Source of the DNA: Gallionella sp.
Lineage (GTDB): Bacteria > Pseudomonadota > Gammaproteobacteria > Burkholderiales > Gallionellaceae
Assembly: GCA_017880945.1 (NCBI GenBank)
Contig: JADGRM010000041.1
Location: 1-11,849 of the forward strand
DNA: 11,849 nt
Direction: 5' to 3'
This document shows positions 5,504-11,849 of the stretch, piece after piece. Below the pieces are notes generated by a model. It ran no database searches. It saw only the letters and a list, made by a program, of their open reading frames with translations, and had not been told where the DNA came from. Positions within the stretch are counted from its first letter, which is position 1. Every line of letters begins with the position of its first letter. The position numbers were made by a program, and so were the translations under genes.

Positions 5504-6601
5504 TCAAGACCTGACCAGTTTTTTGTGTGTCTCTATGCTCATCAACATACCAAAACCCAGCAGCAGCGTGAGCATGGAAGTGCCGCCGTAACTGATCAGA
5601 GGGAGCGGTACGCCGACCACCGGCAGGATGCCGCTGACCATGCCGATGTTGACGAACGCGTACGTGGCGAATGTCAGCGTTATCGAACCGGACATCAAGC
5701 GCGTGAAATAGGTGGAGGCATGCGAGGTGATGATGAAGCCGCGCCAGACCACAAAAGAATACATCGCCAAAAGGATCAGGTTGCCGAGCAGGCCGAACTC
5801 TTCCGCGTAGACCGCAAAGATAAAGTCGGTGGTGCGTTCCGGCAGGAAATCGAGATGCGTCTGCGTGCCGTTCAGATAGCCCTTGCCGATGAGGCCGCCG
5901 GAACCCACGGCGATGGTCGCCTGTATCGTGTGGTAGCCGTTACCCAGCGCGTCTTGCGAGGGATCGAGCAACATCAGGATGCGGCGGCGCTGGTAATCGT
6001 GCATCATCGACCACATCACCGGCGCGCTGGCAAGTCCGGCAACAAACAACCCGCCTATCACGCGCCAGCTCAGGCCGGCCAGAAACAACACGTAGAATCC
6101 GCTGGCGGTGATCAGCAACGACGTCCCCAGATCAGGCTGACGCGCGATCAATGCGATAGGCAACAGCAACAGCAGCGCGGCGATGAAATAATTTTTCAGC
6201 GTCAGCGTGGCCTCGTGTTTTTCGAAATACCAGGCCATCATCAACGGCACGCCGATCTTCATCAACTCGGAAGGCTGGATGGTCATCACGCCAAGATTCA
6301 GCCAGCGCCGCGCCCCGTGACTGATTTCCCCGAACAATGCCACGCCGATCAGCAATACCATGCCCAACACATATATCGGCACGGCGGTGCGCATCAGATA
6401 ATGCAGCGGCAGATTGGCGACCACCCACATGCAGGCGAGCGCCACGATGATATTGCGCAGCTGGCTCAGCGGGCGATCCGGGCTGGCGTTGTCCGCGCTG
6501 TACAGAACCAGCAGGCTGGTCAGCATCAGCAGGCCGATACCCAGCAGCAGTTGCCGGTCAAGATGCGCGATGAAGCGCTGCCAGAGTTGCCGCCTAGTCA
6601 T
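5504..6601 (-). CDS. rodA: RodA, SEDS-family peptidoglycan glycosyltransferase
   Basis: The product has 365 residues with about ten membrane helices, the usual RodA size. RodA polymerises glycan strands from lipid II at the inner membrane during elongation and works in complex with PBP2. Visible signatures are GEISHGARRWLNLG at about 91-104, QPSELMKI at 109-116, and LDFLPERTTDFIFAVYAEEFG with Asp259, equivalent to the catalytic Asp262 of E. coli RodA. The C-terminal SEDS signature is PLPLISYGGTSMLTLLLGFG. The ATG at 6601 is chosen; it overlaps the last eight bases of mrdA, which suggests coupled translation. An upstream in-frame GTG at 6613 would add four residues and has no better ribosome site. 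The gene order after mrdA is the canonical one and supports a working PBP2-RodA pair. Confidence 0.96.
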   Translation of the reverse strand: MTRRQLWQRFIAHLDRQLLLGIGLLMLTSLLVLYSADNASPDRPLSQLRNIIVALACMWVVANLPLHYLMRTAVPIYVLGMVLLIGVALFGEISHGARRWLNLGVMTIQPSELMKIGVPLMMAWYFEKHEATLTLKNYFIAALLLLLPIALIARQPDLGTSLLITASGFYVLFLAGLSWRVIGGLFVAGLASAPVMWSMMHDYQRRRILMLLDPSQDALGNGYHTIQATIAVGSGGLIGKGYLNGTQTHLDFLPERTTDFIFAVYAEEFGLLGNLILLAMYSFVVWRGFIITSHASTYFTRLMSGSITLTFATYAFVNIGMVSGILPVVGVPLPLISYGGTSMLTLLLGFGMLMSIETHKKLVRS

Positions 6602-8495
6602 GTTCGCCGGCACCCTTCACTTCAGCTTCGGTCAACGGCTTCGGCACTTTGCCGAGCAGGTAATAATCCATCACCTTGCGCGCAATGGGTGCCGCCGTGC
6701 CGCCGCCGTGCCCGCCGTTTTCAACCAACACTGCCAACGCAATCTGGGGTTTTTCGGCAGGGGCATAAGCGATGAACCAGGCATGATCGCGAAGGCGCTC
6801 ATCGACATTTTTCGCATTATATTTTTCGCCCTGTTTCATGGCTACTACTTGTGCCGTGCCTGTCTTTCCCGCGATGTGGTAAGGCGCGCCCAAGGAGGCA
6901 TAGACTGCCGTGCCGCCGGGTTGTGTGACAGCGACCATGGCGCGCCTCACCAGGTCGAGTTGTTTCGGATCGATGCTGAGATCATATAGAGGTTGCTGGG
7001 CAATGAATCGGCTTTCACTGTTACGCGAACTCTGCACTTCTTTTACCAGATGCGGTTTGTACGCCACGCCGTTGTTCGCCAGCGTGGCCGTGGCGAAAGC
7101 CAGCTGCATCGGCGTGACTAAACTATAGCCCTGCCCGATGCCGACCGACACCGTGTCGCCGGGGTACCAGATTTGCTGGTAACGCTTCATCTTCCAATCC
7201 TGTGAAGGCAACAGGCCGGATGTTTCGCCCTCCAGGTCTATGCCGGTCTTCTTGCCAAATCCGAAGCGAGATAAAAATTCAAAGATGTTGTCTATGCCCA
7301 GCTCCGTTGCCAGGCCATAGAAGTAGGTATCACAGGACATCTGGATAGCCTTGAACATGTTCACGCTGCCGTGGCCGCCCGCTTTCCAGTCGCGATATTG
7401 GCGGCGGCTGCCCGGCAGATAATATACGCCCGGATCGCTGATGGTTTGCTCGGGCGTGCGTGTGTGGTAATTCAGGCCAGCCAGTGCCATGAACGGCTTG
7501 ATGGTGGAGCCGGACGGATATTGACCGCGCAGTGCGCGGTTGTTGAGCGGCACATCGGGAGAGTTATTCAGTTCATCCCAACTCTGCGTATCGATGCCGT
7601 CGATGAAAGGATTGGGGTCGTAGCCCGGCTTGCTGACGAAGGCCAGCACTTCGCCGTTGTTCGGGTCTATCGCCACCAATGCACCGCGATAGTTGCCGAA
7701 CGATTGCTCGGCGATCTCCTGCAATTTCGCGTCGATGCTCAATATCAGCGTGTTGCCGGAGATCGGCGGGGTACGCGATAGCATACGCACCGCCCGTCCG
7801 CCCGCATCCACTTCGACCTGCTCAATACCAGTGGTACCGTGCAGGTCGCTTTCGTAGCTCTGTTCCAGGCCGGTTTTGCCGATGTAATCCGATCCGCGAT
7901 AATTGGCCGCCAAGTCGCTATCTTCAAGTTGGGCAAAATCGGCATCATTGATGCGCCCGATATATCCGATCAGATGGGAAGTCTTCGCCCCGAACGGATA
8001 ATCGCGAAATAGCCGCGCCTTGATTTCAACAGCCGGAAAACGATATTGCTGCGCGGCGAAGCGAGCGACTTCCTCATCGCTCAGGCGGTTGCGTATCACC
8101 AGCGTTTGAAAGTCATGACTTTCGGCGAGCAGCTTCTTGAAGCGCTTGCGGTCCTTGGGAGTGATCTCGATCAGTGTGGACAGCTCGTTTATCGTGGCTT
8201 CAATGTCTGTCGTCTTGTTCTGGTTTATCTCCAGCGTGTAGCCGGAGTAGTTGCGCGCCAGTACCACGCCGTTGCGGTCGAGTATCAGGCCGCGATTGGG
8301 AACGATGGGAACGATGGCAATGCGGTTGCTTTCCGCCAGGGTCTGGTAATAATTGTGGCGCACCAGTTGCAGATAGACGAAGCGTACCAGCAGGATCGCC
8401 AGCAACACCAAAACAAAACCGATGCTGACGACCAGCCGCAACTGGAAGTGAAAGATCTCGCGCTGGTGATTTTTAAACTCAACGTACTTTTTCAT
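6594..8495 (-). CDS. mrdA: Penicillin-binding protein 2 (elongation transpeptidase)
   Basis: The product has 633 residues, a class B PBP of normal length. A short cytoplasmic tail precedes one membrane helix (about 20-43). The pedestal/dimerisation region follows (NRGLILDRNG at 67-76), then the transpeptidase domain from about 265. The active-site motifs are intact: SxxK as Ser330-Thr-Ile-Lys333 (YPSGSTIKPF), SxD as Ser387-Cys-Asp389 (MSCDTYFY), and KTG at 544-546 (AGKTGTAQV). GDTVSVGIGQGY at 447-458 is characteristic of PBP2. The enzyme crosslinks stem peptides of nascent lateral-wall glycan in the periplasm and is the target of mecillinam-type beta-lactams. The ATG overlaps the mreD stop as ATGA, and there is no strong ribosome site of its own, so it is probably translated by coupling from mreD. 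Confidence 0.97.
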   Translation of the reverse strand: MKKYVEFKNHQREIFHFQLRLVVSIGFVLVLLAILLVRFVYLQLVRHNYYQTLAESNRIAIVPIVPNRGLILDRNGVVLARNYSGYTLEINQNKTTDIEATINELSTLIEITPKDRKRFKKLLAESHDFQTLVIRNRLSDEEVARFAAQQYRFPAVEIKARLFRDYPFGAKTSHLIGYIGRINDADFAQLEDSDLAANYRGSDYIGKTGLEQSYESDLHGTTGIEQVEVDAGGRAVRMLSRTPPISGNTLILSIDAKLQEIAEQSFGNYRGALVAIDPNNGEVLAFVSKPGYDPNPFIDGIDTQSWDELNNSPDVPLNNRALRGQYPSGSTIKPFMALAGLNYHTRTPEQTISDPGVYYLPGSRRQYRDWKAGGHGSVNMFKAIQMSCDTYFYGLATELGIDNIFEFLSRFGFGKKTGIDLEGETSGLLPSQDWKMKRYQQIWYPGDTVSVGIGQGYSLVTPMQLAFATATLANNGVAYKPHLVKEVQSSRNSESRFIAQQPLYDLSIDPKQLDLVRRAMVAVTQPGGTAVYASLGAPYHIAGKTGTAQVVAMKQGEKYNAKNVDERLRDHAWFIAYAPAEKPQIALAVLVENGGHGGGTAAPIARKVMDYYLLGKVPKPLTEAEVKGAGEHD

Positions 8496-9016
8496 GAGCG
8501 ACGTTCACGATCCACGCGCTTTTGCTGCATCGCCTGGATCATGATGTTGAGCGGAGCCCACAGCGCAGTCGAAGTCAGACAACCCAGGAAATACGGCCAC
8601 ACCACGTAACCATTCACCTGCCAATGCACCAACGCATACATCGCATAGGTCAGCACAAGGATACCGAACACATGGATGGTTTGCTGGCGCAAGTCGAACA
8701 TCTGCAAACGTCGATGCAGCACCACACCGCCGAATGCAAGTAATGTATACGCCAGCGCGTGCTGGCCAAACAGGCTGGCATCAGCCACGTCGGCGAGTAT
8801 ACCCATTGCCCAGGATAGCCCGATGCCGACACGCCACGGTTTATGCATACACCAGTAGAGCAGTACCAGCGCGACAAAGTCGGGGCGCAACATCAGCCAA
8901 ACACCCTCCCATGGCAGCCCGTTCAGAAACAGCGCGGCCAGCATGCTCAACACGATAAAGGTGTTGCCGACCGGGCGCTGGATTTCCGGTTTGGCGCTTA
9001 CGTTGAGATAAGGCAT
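8492..9016 (-). CDS. mreD: MreD, rod-shape-determining membrane protein
   Basis: The product has 174 residues, is strongly hydrophobic and has about five predicted membrane helices. Family-typical segments are LRPDFVALVLLYWCMHKP around 43-60 and IGLSWAMGILADVADASLFGQHAL around 65-88, the latter being the most conserved part of MreD. MreD is an inner-membrane partner of MreC that modulates PBP2-RodA activation. The start overlaps the mreC stop as TGATG, with AGGAG about nine bases upstream, inside the end of mreC. The identity rests on these features and on its position between mreC and mrdA. Confidence 0.94.
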   Translation of the reverse strand: MPYLNVSAKPEIQRPVGNTFIVLSMLAALFLNGLPWEGVWLMLRPDFVALVLLYWCMHKPWRVGIGLSWAMGILADVADASLFGQHALAYTLLAFGGVVLHRRLQMFDLRQQTIHVFGILVLTYAMYALVHWQVNGYVVWPYFLGCLTSTALWAPLNIMIQAMQQKRVDRERRS

Positions 9017-9933
9017 CAGTTCTTTCTCCTGGCCTTCGCGCGCTTGTCGGCATCCGACGCAGGGCTATCCGCCGGACGAACAGACAGCTTGGGCAAGCTG
9101 GACAGGATCAGCAGATGACGATGTTTGTCCACTCCTGCGACAGGCAGGCAAGTGACATGTGCAAAGGGATAGGCGGCATCGCGTTCGATCTTGATCACCC
9201 TGGCGACCGGGATCCCGGGCGGATAGACCCCGTCTATGCCTGAGGTTACCAGCACGTCGTCGTTCTGAATATCGGCATTGACCGGCATATAGCGTAGCGA
9301 CAACTGGCTGGTGTCACCCGCGCCGAACAGGATGGTACGCAATCCGTTGCGCACCACTTGTACAGGCACGGCGTGGTCTTTTTCGGTGATCAGGGTGACT
9401 TCGGAAAGCCAGGGGTAGACACGCGTGATTTGTCCGACGATACCTGCATCGTCCACCACCACTTGTCCGATCCGCACATCGGCACCCGGACCCTTGTTGA
9501 CGAGCACTCTGCGATTGAACACATCTCGTTCGGCATAGATGATTTCGACTAATTGGGTGGTGAATTCGTCGCGTATCGGCAGCTCGACCAGTTTGCGCAA
9601 CTGCTGATTTTCCAATTGCAATGCTTGCAATTGCAGCAATTGTGCAGCATCGCTCTGATGCTGCTGATGCATTTCATCGTTCTCCGCCATCAGGCTGTGT
9701 TGCATGCTCTGCGTGATAAAGAAATCGCCGACCTGTTGCCATAACGCTCCCGGCAAGATCGCCAAACGCTGCATCGGCGAGACCAGCACCGACAATGCAC
9801 TGCGCGTGGATTCCAGATAACGATAGCGCGCATCCACGAACAGCAGCAACAACGAGAGCACTGAAAAAAACACCAGCCGCACCACAGGACTGGGGCCGCG
9901 ATTGAAAAATCGGAAGGATTGCGTGTTGTCCAT
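9016..9933 (-). CDS. mreC: MreC, periplasmic scaffold of the elongasome
   Basis: The product has 305 residues. A short basic N-terminus is followed by one membrane helix (about 16-35), a Gln/Leu-rich coiled coil (about 72-117: repeated QLQALQLENQQLRKL heptads) that drives dimerisation, and the two beta-barrel domains typical of MreC (about 125-275; motifs VNKGPGADVRIGQVVVDDAGIVGQI and VTSGIDGVYPPGIPVARV). MreC contacts PBP2 in the periplasm and switches on RodA-PBP2. The C-terminus is a charged Ala/Lys/Arg tail (about 285-305). The ATG at 9933 is preferred; the codon before it is an in-frame TTG that could also serve. No strong ribosome site is seen. A 47-base gap separates it from mreB, with no evident terminator, so both should be on one transcript. 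Confidence 0.95.
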   Translation of the reverse strand: MDNTQSFRFFNRGPSPVVRLVFFSVLSLLLLFVDARYRYLESTRSALSVLVSPMQRLAILPGALWQQVGDFFITQSMQHSLMAENDEMHQQHQSDAAQLLQLQALQLENQQLRKLVELPIRDEFTTQLVEIIYAERDVFNRRVLVNKGPGADVRIGQVVVDDAGIVGQITRVYPWLSEVTLITEKDHAVPVQVVRNGLRTILFGAGDTSQLSLRYMPVNADIQNDDVLVTSGIDGVYPPGIPVARVIKIERDAAYPFAHVTCLPVAGVDKHRHLLILSSLPKLSVRPADSPASDADKRAKARRKN

Positions 9934-9980
9934 CAACGACGTTTCATCGATGCGTTTGGATGATTATGCGAAGGCAAAAA

Positions 9981-11024
9981 TTATTCGGTGGTGAAGATGC
10001 TGGTCGACTTGTCCATGTGTTCGAGGGCCATGCCGGAACCGCGCACCACACAGGTCAACGGGTCGTCGGCGATCAGCACCGGCAATCCGGTTTCTTCCAT
10101 CAACAACCGATCCAGGTCGCGCAGCAGCGCGCCGCCACCGGTCAGCACCATGCCCTTGTTGGCAATATCCGCACCGAGTTCTGGCGGGGTTTGTTCGAGT
10201 GCCGTCTTCACCGCGCTGACGATGTTGTTGAGCGGGTCGGTCATGGCTTCGAGAACTTCATTGCTGGAAATGGTGAAGCTGCGCGGCACGCCCTCCGCCA
10301 GATTGCGCCCGGTCACTTCCATCTCGCGCACTTCGCTGCCGGGGAAGGCGGAACCGATCGTCTTCTTGATTTCTTCGGCAGTGGTCTCGCCGATCAGCAT
10401 GCCGTAATTGCGGCGGATGTAATTGATGATCGCCTCGTCGAACTTGTCGCCGCCGACGCGCACCGAGCCGGAATAGACCGCGCCGCCCAGCGACATCACG
10501 CCCACTTCCGTGGTGCCGCCGCCGATGTCCACCACCATCGAGCCGGTCGCCTCTTCCACCGGCAGACCGGCGCCGATCGCCGCGGCCATCGGCTCTTCGA
10601 TCAACTCCACGCGCCGCGCGCCAGCACCGACGGCGGATTCGCGGATTGCACGCCGCTCCACTTGCGTGGAACCGCACGGCACACAGATCACGATGCGCGG
10701 ACTTGGACTGAAAATCCCGGCCTTGTAAACTTTGCGGATGAAGTGCTTGAGCATCAGCTCGGTGACGGTGAAGTCGGCGATCACGCCATCTTTCATCGGG
10801 CGGATCACGGTGATGTTGCCCGGCGTGCGCCCCATCATCTGCTTGGCACCGAGCCCGACCTGCTGGACCACCTTCTTGCCATTCGGCCCGCCCTCCTGGC
10901 GTATCGCCACCACCGAAGGTTCATTCAGCACGATGCCTTGCCCGCGCACCCAAACCAGTGTGTTCGCCGTACCAAGGTCGATCGCCAAGTCATTAGAAAA
11001 ATAACCTTTAAAAAATCCAAACAT
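9981..11024 (-). CDS. mreB: MreB, actin-like cell-shape protein
   Basis: The product has 347 residues, normal for MreB. The N-terminus MFGFFKGYFSND is the amphipathic membrane-binding segment. Actin-fold nucleotide motifs follow in order: phosphate-1 DLGTANTLVWV (16-26), the EEPMAAAIGAGLPV region (143-156), phosphate-2 DIGGGTTEVGVMSLGG (166-181) and the adenosine motif TGGGALLRDLDRLL (295-308). MreB forms antiparallel ATP-dependent filaments on the inner membrane that orient the RodA-PBP2 machinery around the cell. The ATG at 11024 has AGGA six bases upstream. As first gene of the cluster it likely carries the main promoter, found in the divergent gap with gatC. The gene is GC-rich, and a long antisense open frame across it is a by-product of that composition. 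Confidence 0.98.
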   Translation of the reverse strand: MFGFFKGYFSNDLAIDLGTANTLVWVRGQGIVLNEPSVVAIRQEGGPNGKKVVQQVGLGAKQMMGRTPGNITVIRPMKDGVIADFTVTELMLKHFIRKVYKAGIFSPSPRIVICVPCGSTQVERRAIRESAVGAGARRVELIEEPMAAAIGAGLPVEEATGSMVVDIGGGTTEVGVMSLGGAVYSGSVRVGGDKFDEAIINYIRRNYGMLIGETTAEEIKKTIGSAFPGSEVREMEVTGRNLAEGVPRSFTISSNEVLEAMTDPLNNIVSAVKTALEQTPPELGADIANKGMVLTGGGALLRDLDRLLMEETGLPVLIADDPLTCVVRGSGMALEHMDKSTSIFTTE

Positions 11025-11068
11025 GTCATGTCCTATATAGTCAAAGAGGTGCGCCAGTAAACTCTTAT

Positions 11069-11098
11069 ATGATACCCTATTAGCCTTATTTCTATAAA
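11069..11098. promoter_or_regulatory. Superimposed divergent promoters of mreB and gatC (candidate)
   Basis: In the 83-base divergent gap, the same two hexamers can serve both directions. For mreB (minus strand) they read TTTATA (11093-11098), 18 bases, TATCAT (11069-11074); the predicted start is then about 38 bases before the mreB ATG. For gatC (plus strand) they read ATGATA, 18 bases, TATAAA; the -10 then ends only nine bases before the gatC ATG. Match to the sigma-70 consensus is 4/6 at -35 and 5/6 at -10 in each direction. Confidence 0.4.
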
Positions 11099-11107
11099 GT
11101 TTTTGCT

Positions 11108-11395
11108 ATGTCCCTGACCAATGCAGATGTACGGAAAGTCGCCCGTTTAGCCAGACTGGCGATGAGCGAAGCGGAAATCGAATCCGCCAGTGCGCAACTT
11201 TCCGGTATTTTTGACCTGATCGCCGAAATGCAGGCCGTCGATACCAATGGCATTGCGCCCATGTCCCACGCCCAGGATCTATCGCAGCGGCTGCGCGAGG
11301 ACGTGGTGACCGAAGCCGATCAGCGCGGGCTGTTCCAGTCCATTGCGCCGCAAGTCGAGGCGGGTTTATATCTGGTTCCACAAGTCATCGAATAG
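11108..11395 (+). CDS. gatC: GatC subunit of Asp-tRNA(Asn)/Glu-tRNA(Gln) amidotransferase
   Basis: The product has 95 residues, the usual GatC length. It has the conserved N-terminal VRKVARLARLAMSEAE segment, the FDLIAEMQAVDTNGI centre and the LREDVVTEAD motif, and ends in GLYLVPQVIE. GatC is the small cytoplasmic subunit that wraps around GatA and stabilises the GatA-GatB interface. The complex converts misacylated Asp-tRNA(Asn) and/or Glu-tRNA(Gln) into the correct aminoacyl-tRNAs. It is followed by gatA after eight bases, an operon. No Shine-Dalgarno sequence precedes the ATG at 11108 (the upstream sequence is TATAAAGTTTTTGCT), so initiation may be leaderless or otherwise independent of such a site. 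Confidence 0.95.
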   Translation: MSLTNADVRKVARLARLAMSEAEIESASAQLSGIFDLIAEMQAVDTNGIAPMSHAQDLSQRLREDVVTEADQRGLFQSIAPQVEAGLYLVPQVIE

Positions 11396-11403
11396 TCCGA
11401 ACC

Positions 11404-11849
11404 ATGCTAAATTCAAGTTTGCAGCAACTCGGCAGCGCGCTGCGCACCGGGAAAATCAGCAGCGTCGAACTGACTCAGCTCTACCTCGACCGCATCGCCA
11501 CGCTCAATCCCGCGCTGAATGCCTATGTCACCACCAACGCTGAAACCAGCCTGGCGCAGGCACGCCAGGCCGATGCGCTGCTGGCCGGCGGTAAGGCGCA
11601 GCCGCTCACCGGCATCCCAATTGCCCAGAAAGATATCTTCTGCGCCAAGGGCTGGCGCACCACCTGCGGCTCGAAGATGCTGGAGAATTTCGTTGCGCCC
11701 TATGATGCGCACGTCATCGCGCAATTCAATAACGCCGGCGCGGTGAACCTGGGCAAGACCAACATGGACGAATTCGCGATGGGATCAAGCAACGAAACCT
11801 CGTATTTCGGCGCAGTGAAAAATCCCTGGGACAGAAATGCCGTGCCCGG
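11404..11849 (+). CDS. gatA: GatA amidase subunit, N-terminal part (cut by window end)
   Basis: The frame is open from ATG 11404 to the window edge, giving 148 residues of an expected roughly 480-490. The start matches GatA: SSVELTQLYLDRIATLNPALNAYV, then PLTGIPIAQKDIFCAKGW with Lys76, the expected catalytic lysine of the amidase-signature Ser-cisSer-Lys triad. MDEFAMGSSNETSYFG then carries the cis-serine region. The window ends just before the Gly/Ser-rich loop holding the nucleophilic serine. GatA releases ammonia from glutamine, which is channelled to GatB for transamidation. It follows gatC by eight bases without a clear ribosome site, so coupled translation is likely; gatB is expected next, outside the window. 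Confidence 0.95.
   Translation, partial: MLNSSLQQLGSALRTGKISSVELTQLYLDRIATLNPALNAYVTTNAETSLAQARQADALLAGGKAQPLTGIPIAQKDIFCAKGWRTTCGSKMLENFVAPYDAHVIAQFNNAGAVNLGKTNMDEFAMGSSNETSYFGAVKNPWDRNAVP

Noticed and set aside
5525..6775. A 416-residue plus-strand open frame
   Set aside because: It lies antisense to rodA and the end of mrdA, is extremely rich in Gln, His and Arg, and shows no domain; the composition is what the opposite strand of a conserved membrane-protein gene yields.
9960..11060. A 366-residue plus-strand open frame
   Set aside because: It is antisense to mreB, His/Ala/Arg-rich without motifs, and arises from the GC bias of mreB; MreB motifs on the minus strand are unmistakable.

Overview
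The window looks like chromosomal DNA of a betaproteobacterium, probably one close to the Gallionellaceae/Nitrosomonadales. That placement is inferred from the gene order (an mreB-mreC-mreD-PBP2-rodA-rlpA block divergent from gatCA), the protein sequences and the mixed GC content; no rRNA or other phylogenetic marker is present.

Right half (about 4.4-11.85 kb): a conserved, GC-rich core region. On the minus strand lies the complete cell-elongation cluster, transcribed mreB -> mreC -> mreD -> mrdA (PBP2) -> rodA -> rlpA. The mreC/mreD, mreD/mrdA and mrdA/rodA junctions overlap by 1, 4 and 8 bases, so translation is probably coupled. MreB sets the geometry, MreC/MreD link it to the enzymes, RodA polymerises glycan, PBP2 crosslinks it, and RlpA trims or binds septal glycan. 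Divergent from mreB, across an 83-base promoter gap, are gatC and the first part of gatA, which make Asp/Glu-tRNA amidotransferase subunits.

Left half (1 to about 4.4 kb): an accessory region with more relaxed spacing and locally lower GC. It holds the 3' end of a reductive-dehalogenase-like corrinoid/Fe-S protein gene (plus strand). On the minus strand it holds a DsbA/FrnE-type thioredoxin-fold oxidoreductase, a YdiI/MenI-like hotdog thioesterase with a probable TTG start, a decayed and truncated chemoreceptor (MCP) pseudogene, and a His-rich CDF metal exporter.

The most unusual non-coding content is a family of about a dozen copies of a roughly 16-base motif (forward form close to TAAGTCATTGGTTAAC) in both orientations. 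It is confined to the two intergenic stretches on either side of rlpA (4122-4364 and 5392-5493). The two stretches are partly inverted copies of each other, with one exact 23-bp match and one 26/30 match. A REP-like palindrome also supplies the stop codon of rlpA. I found no tRNA, rRNA, CRISPR array, intact transposase or phage gene.
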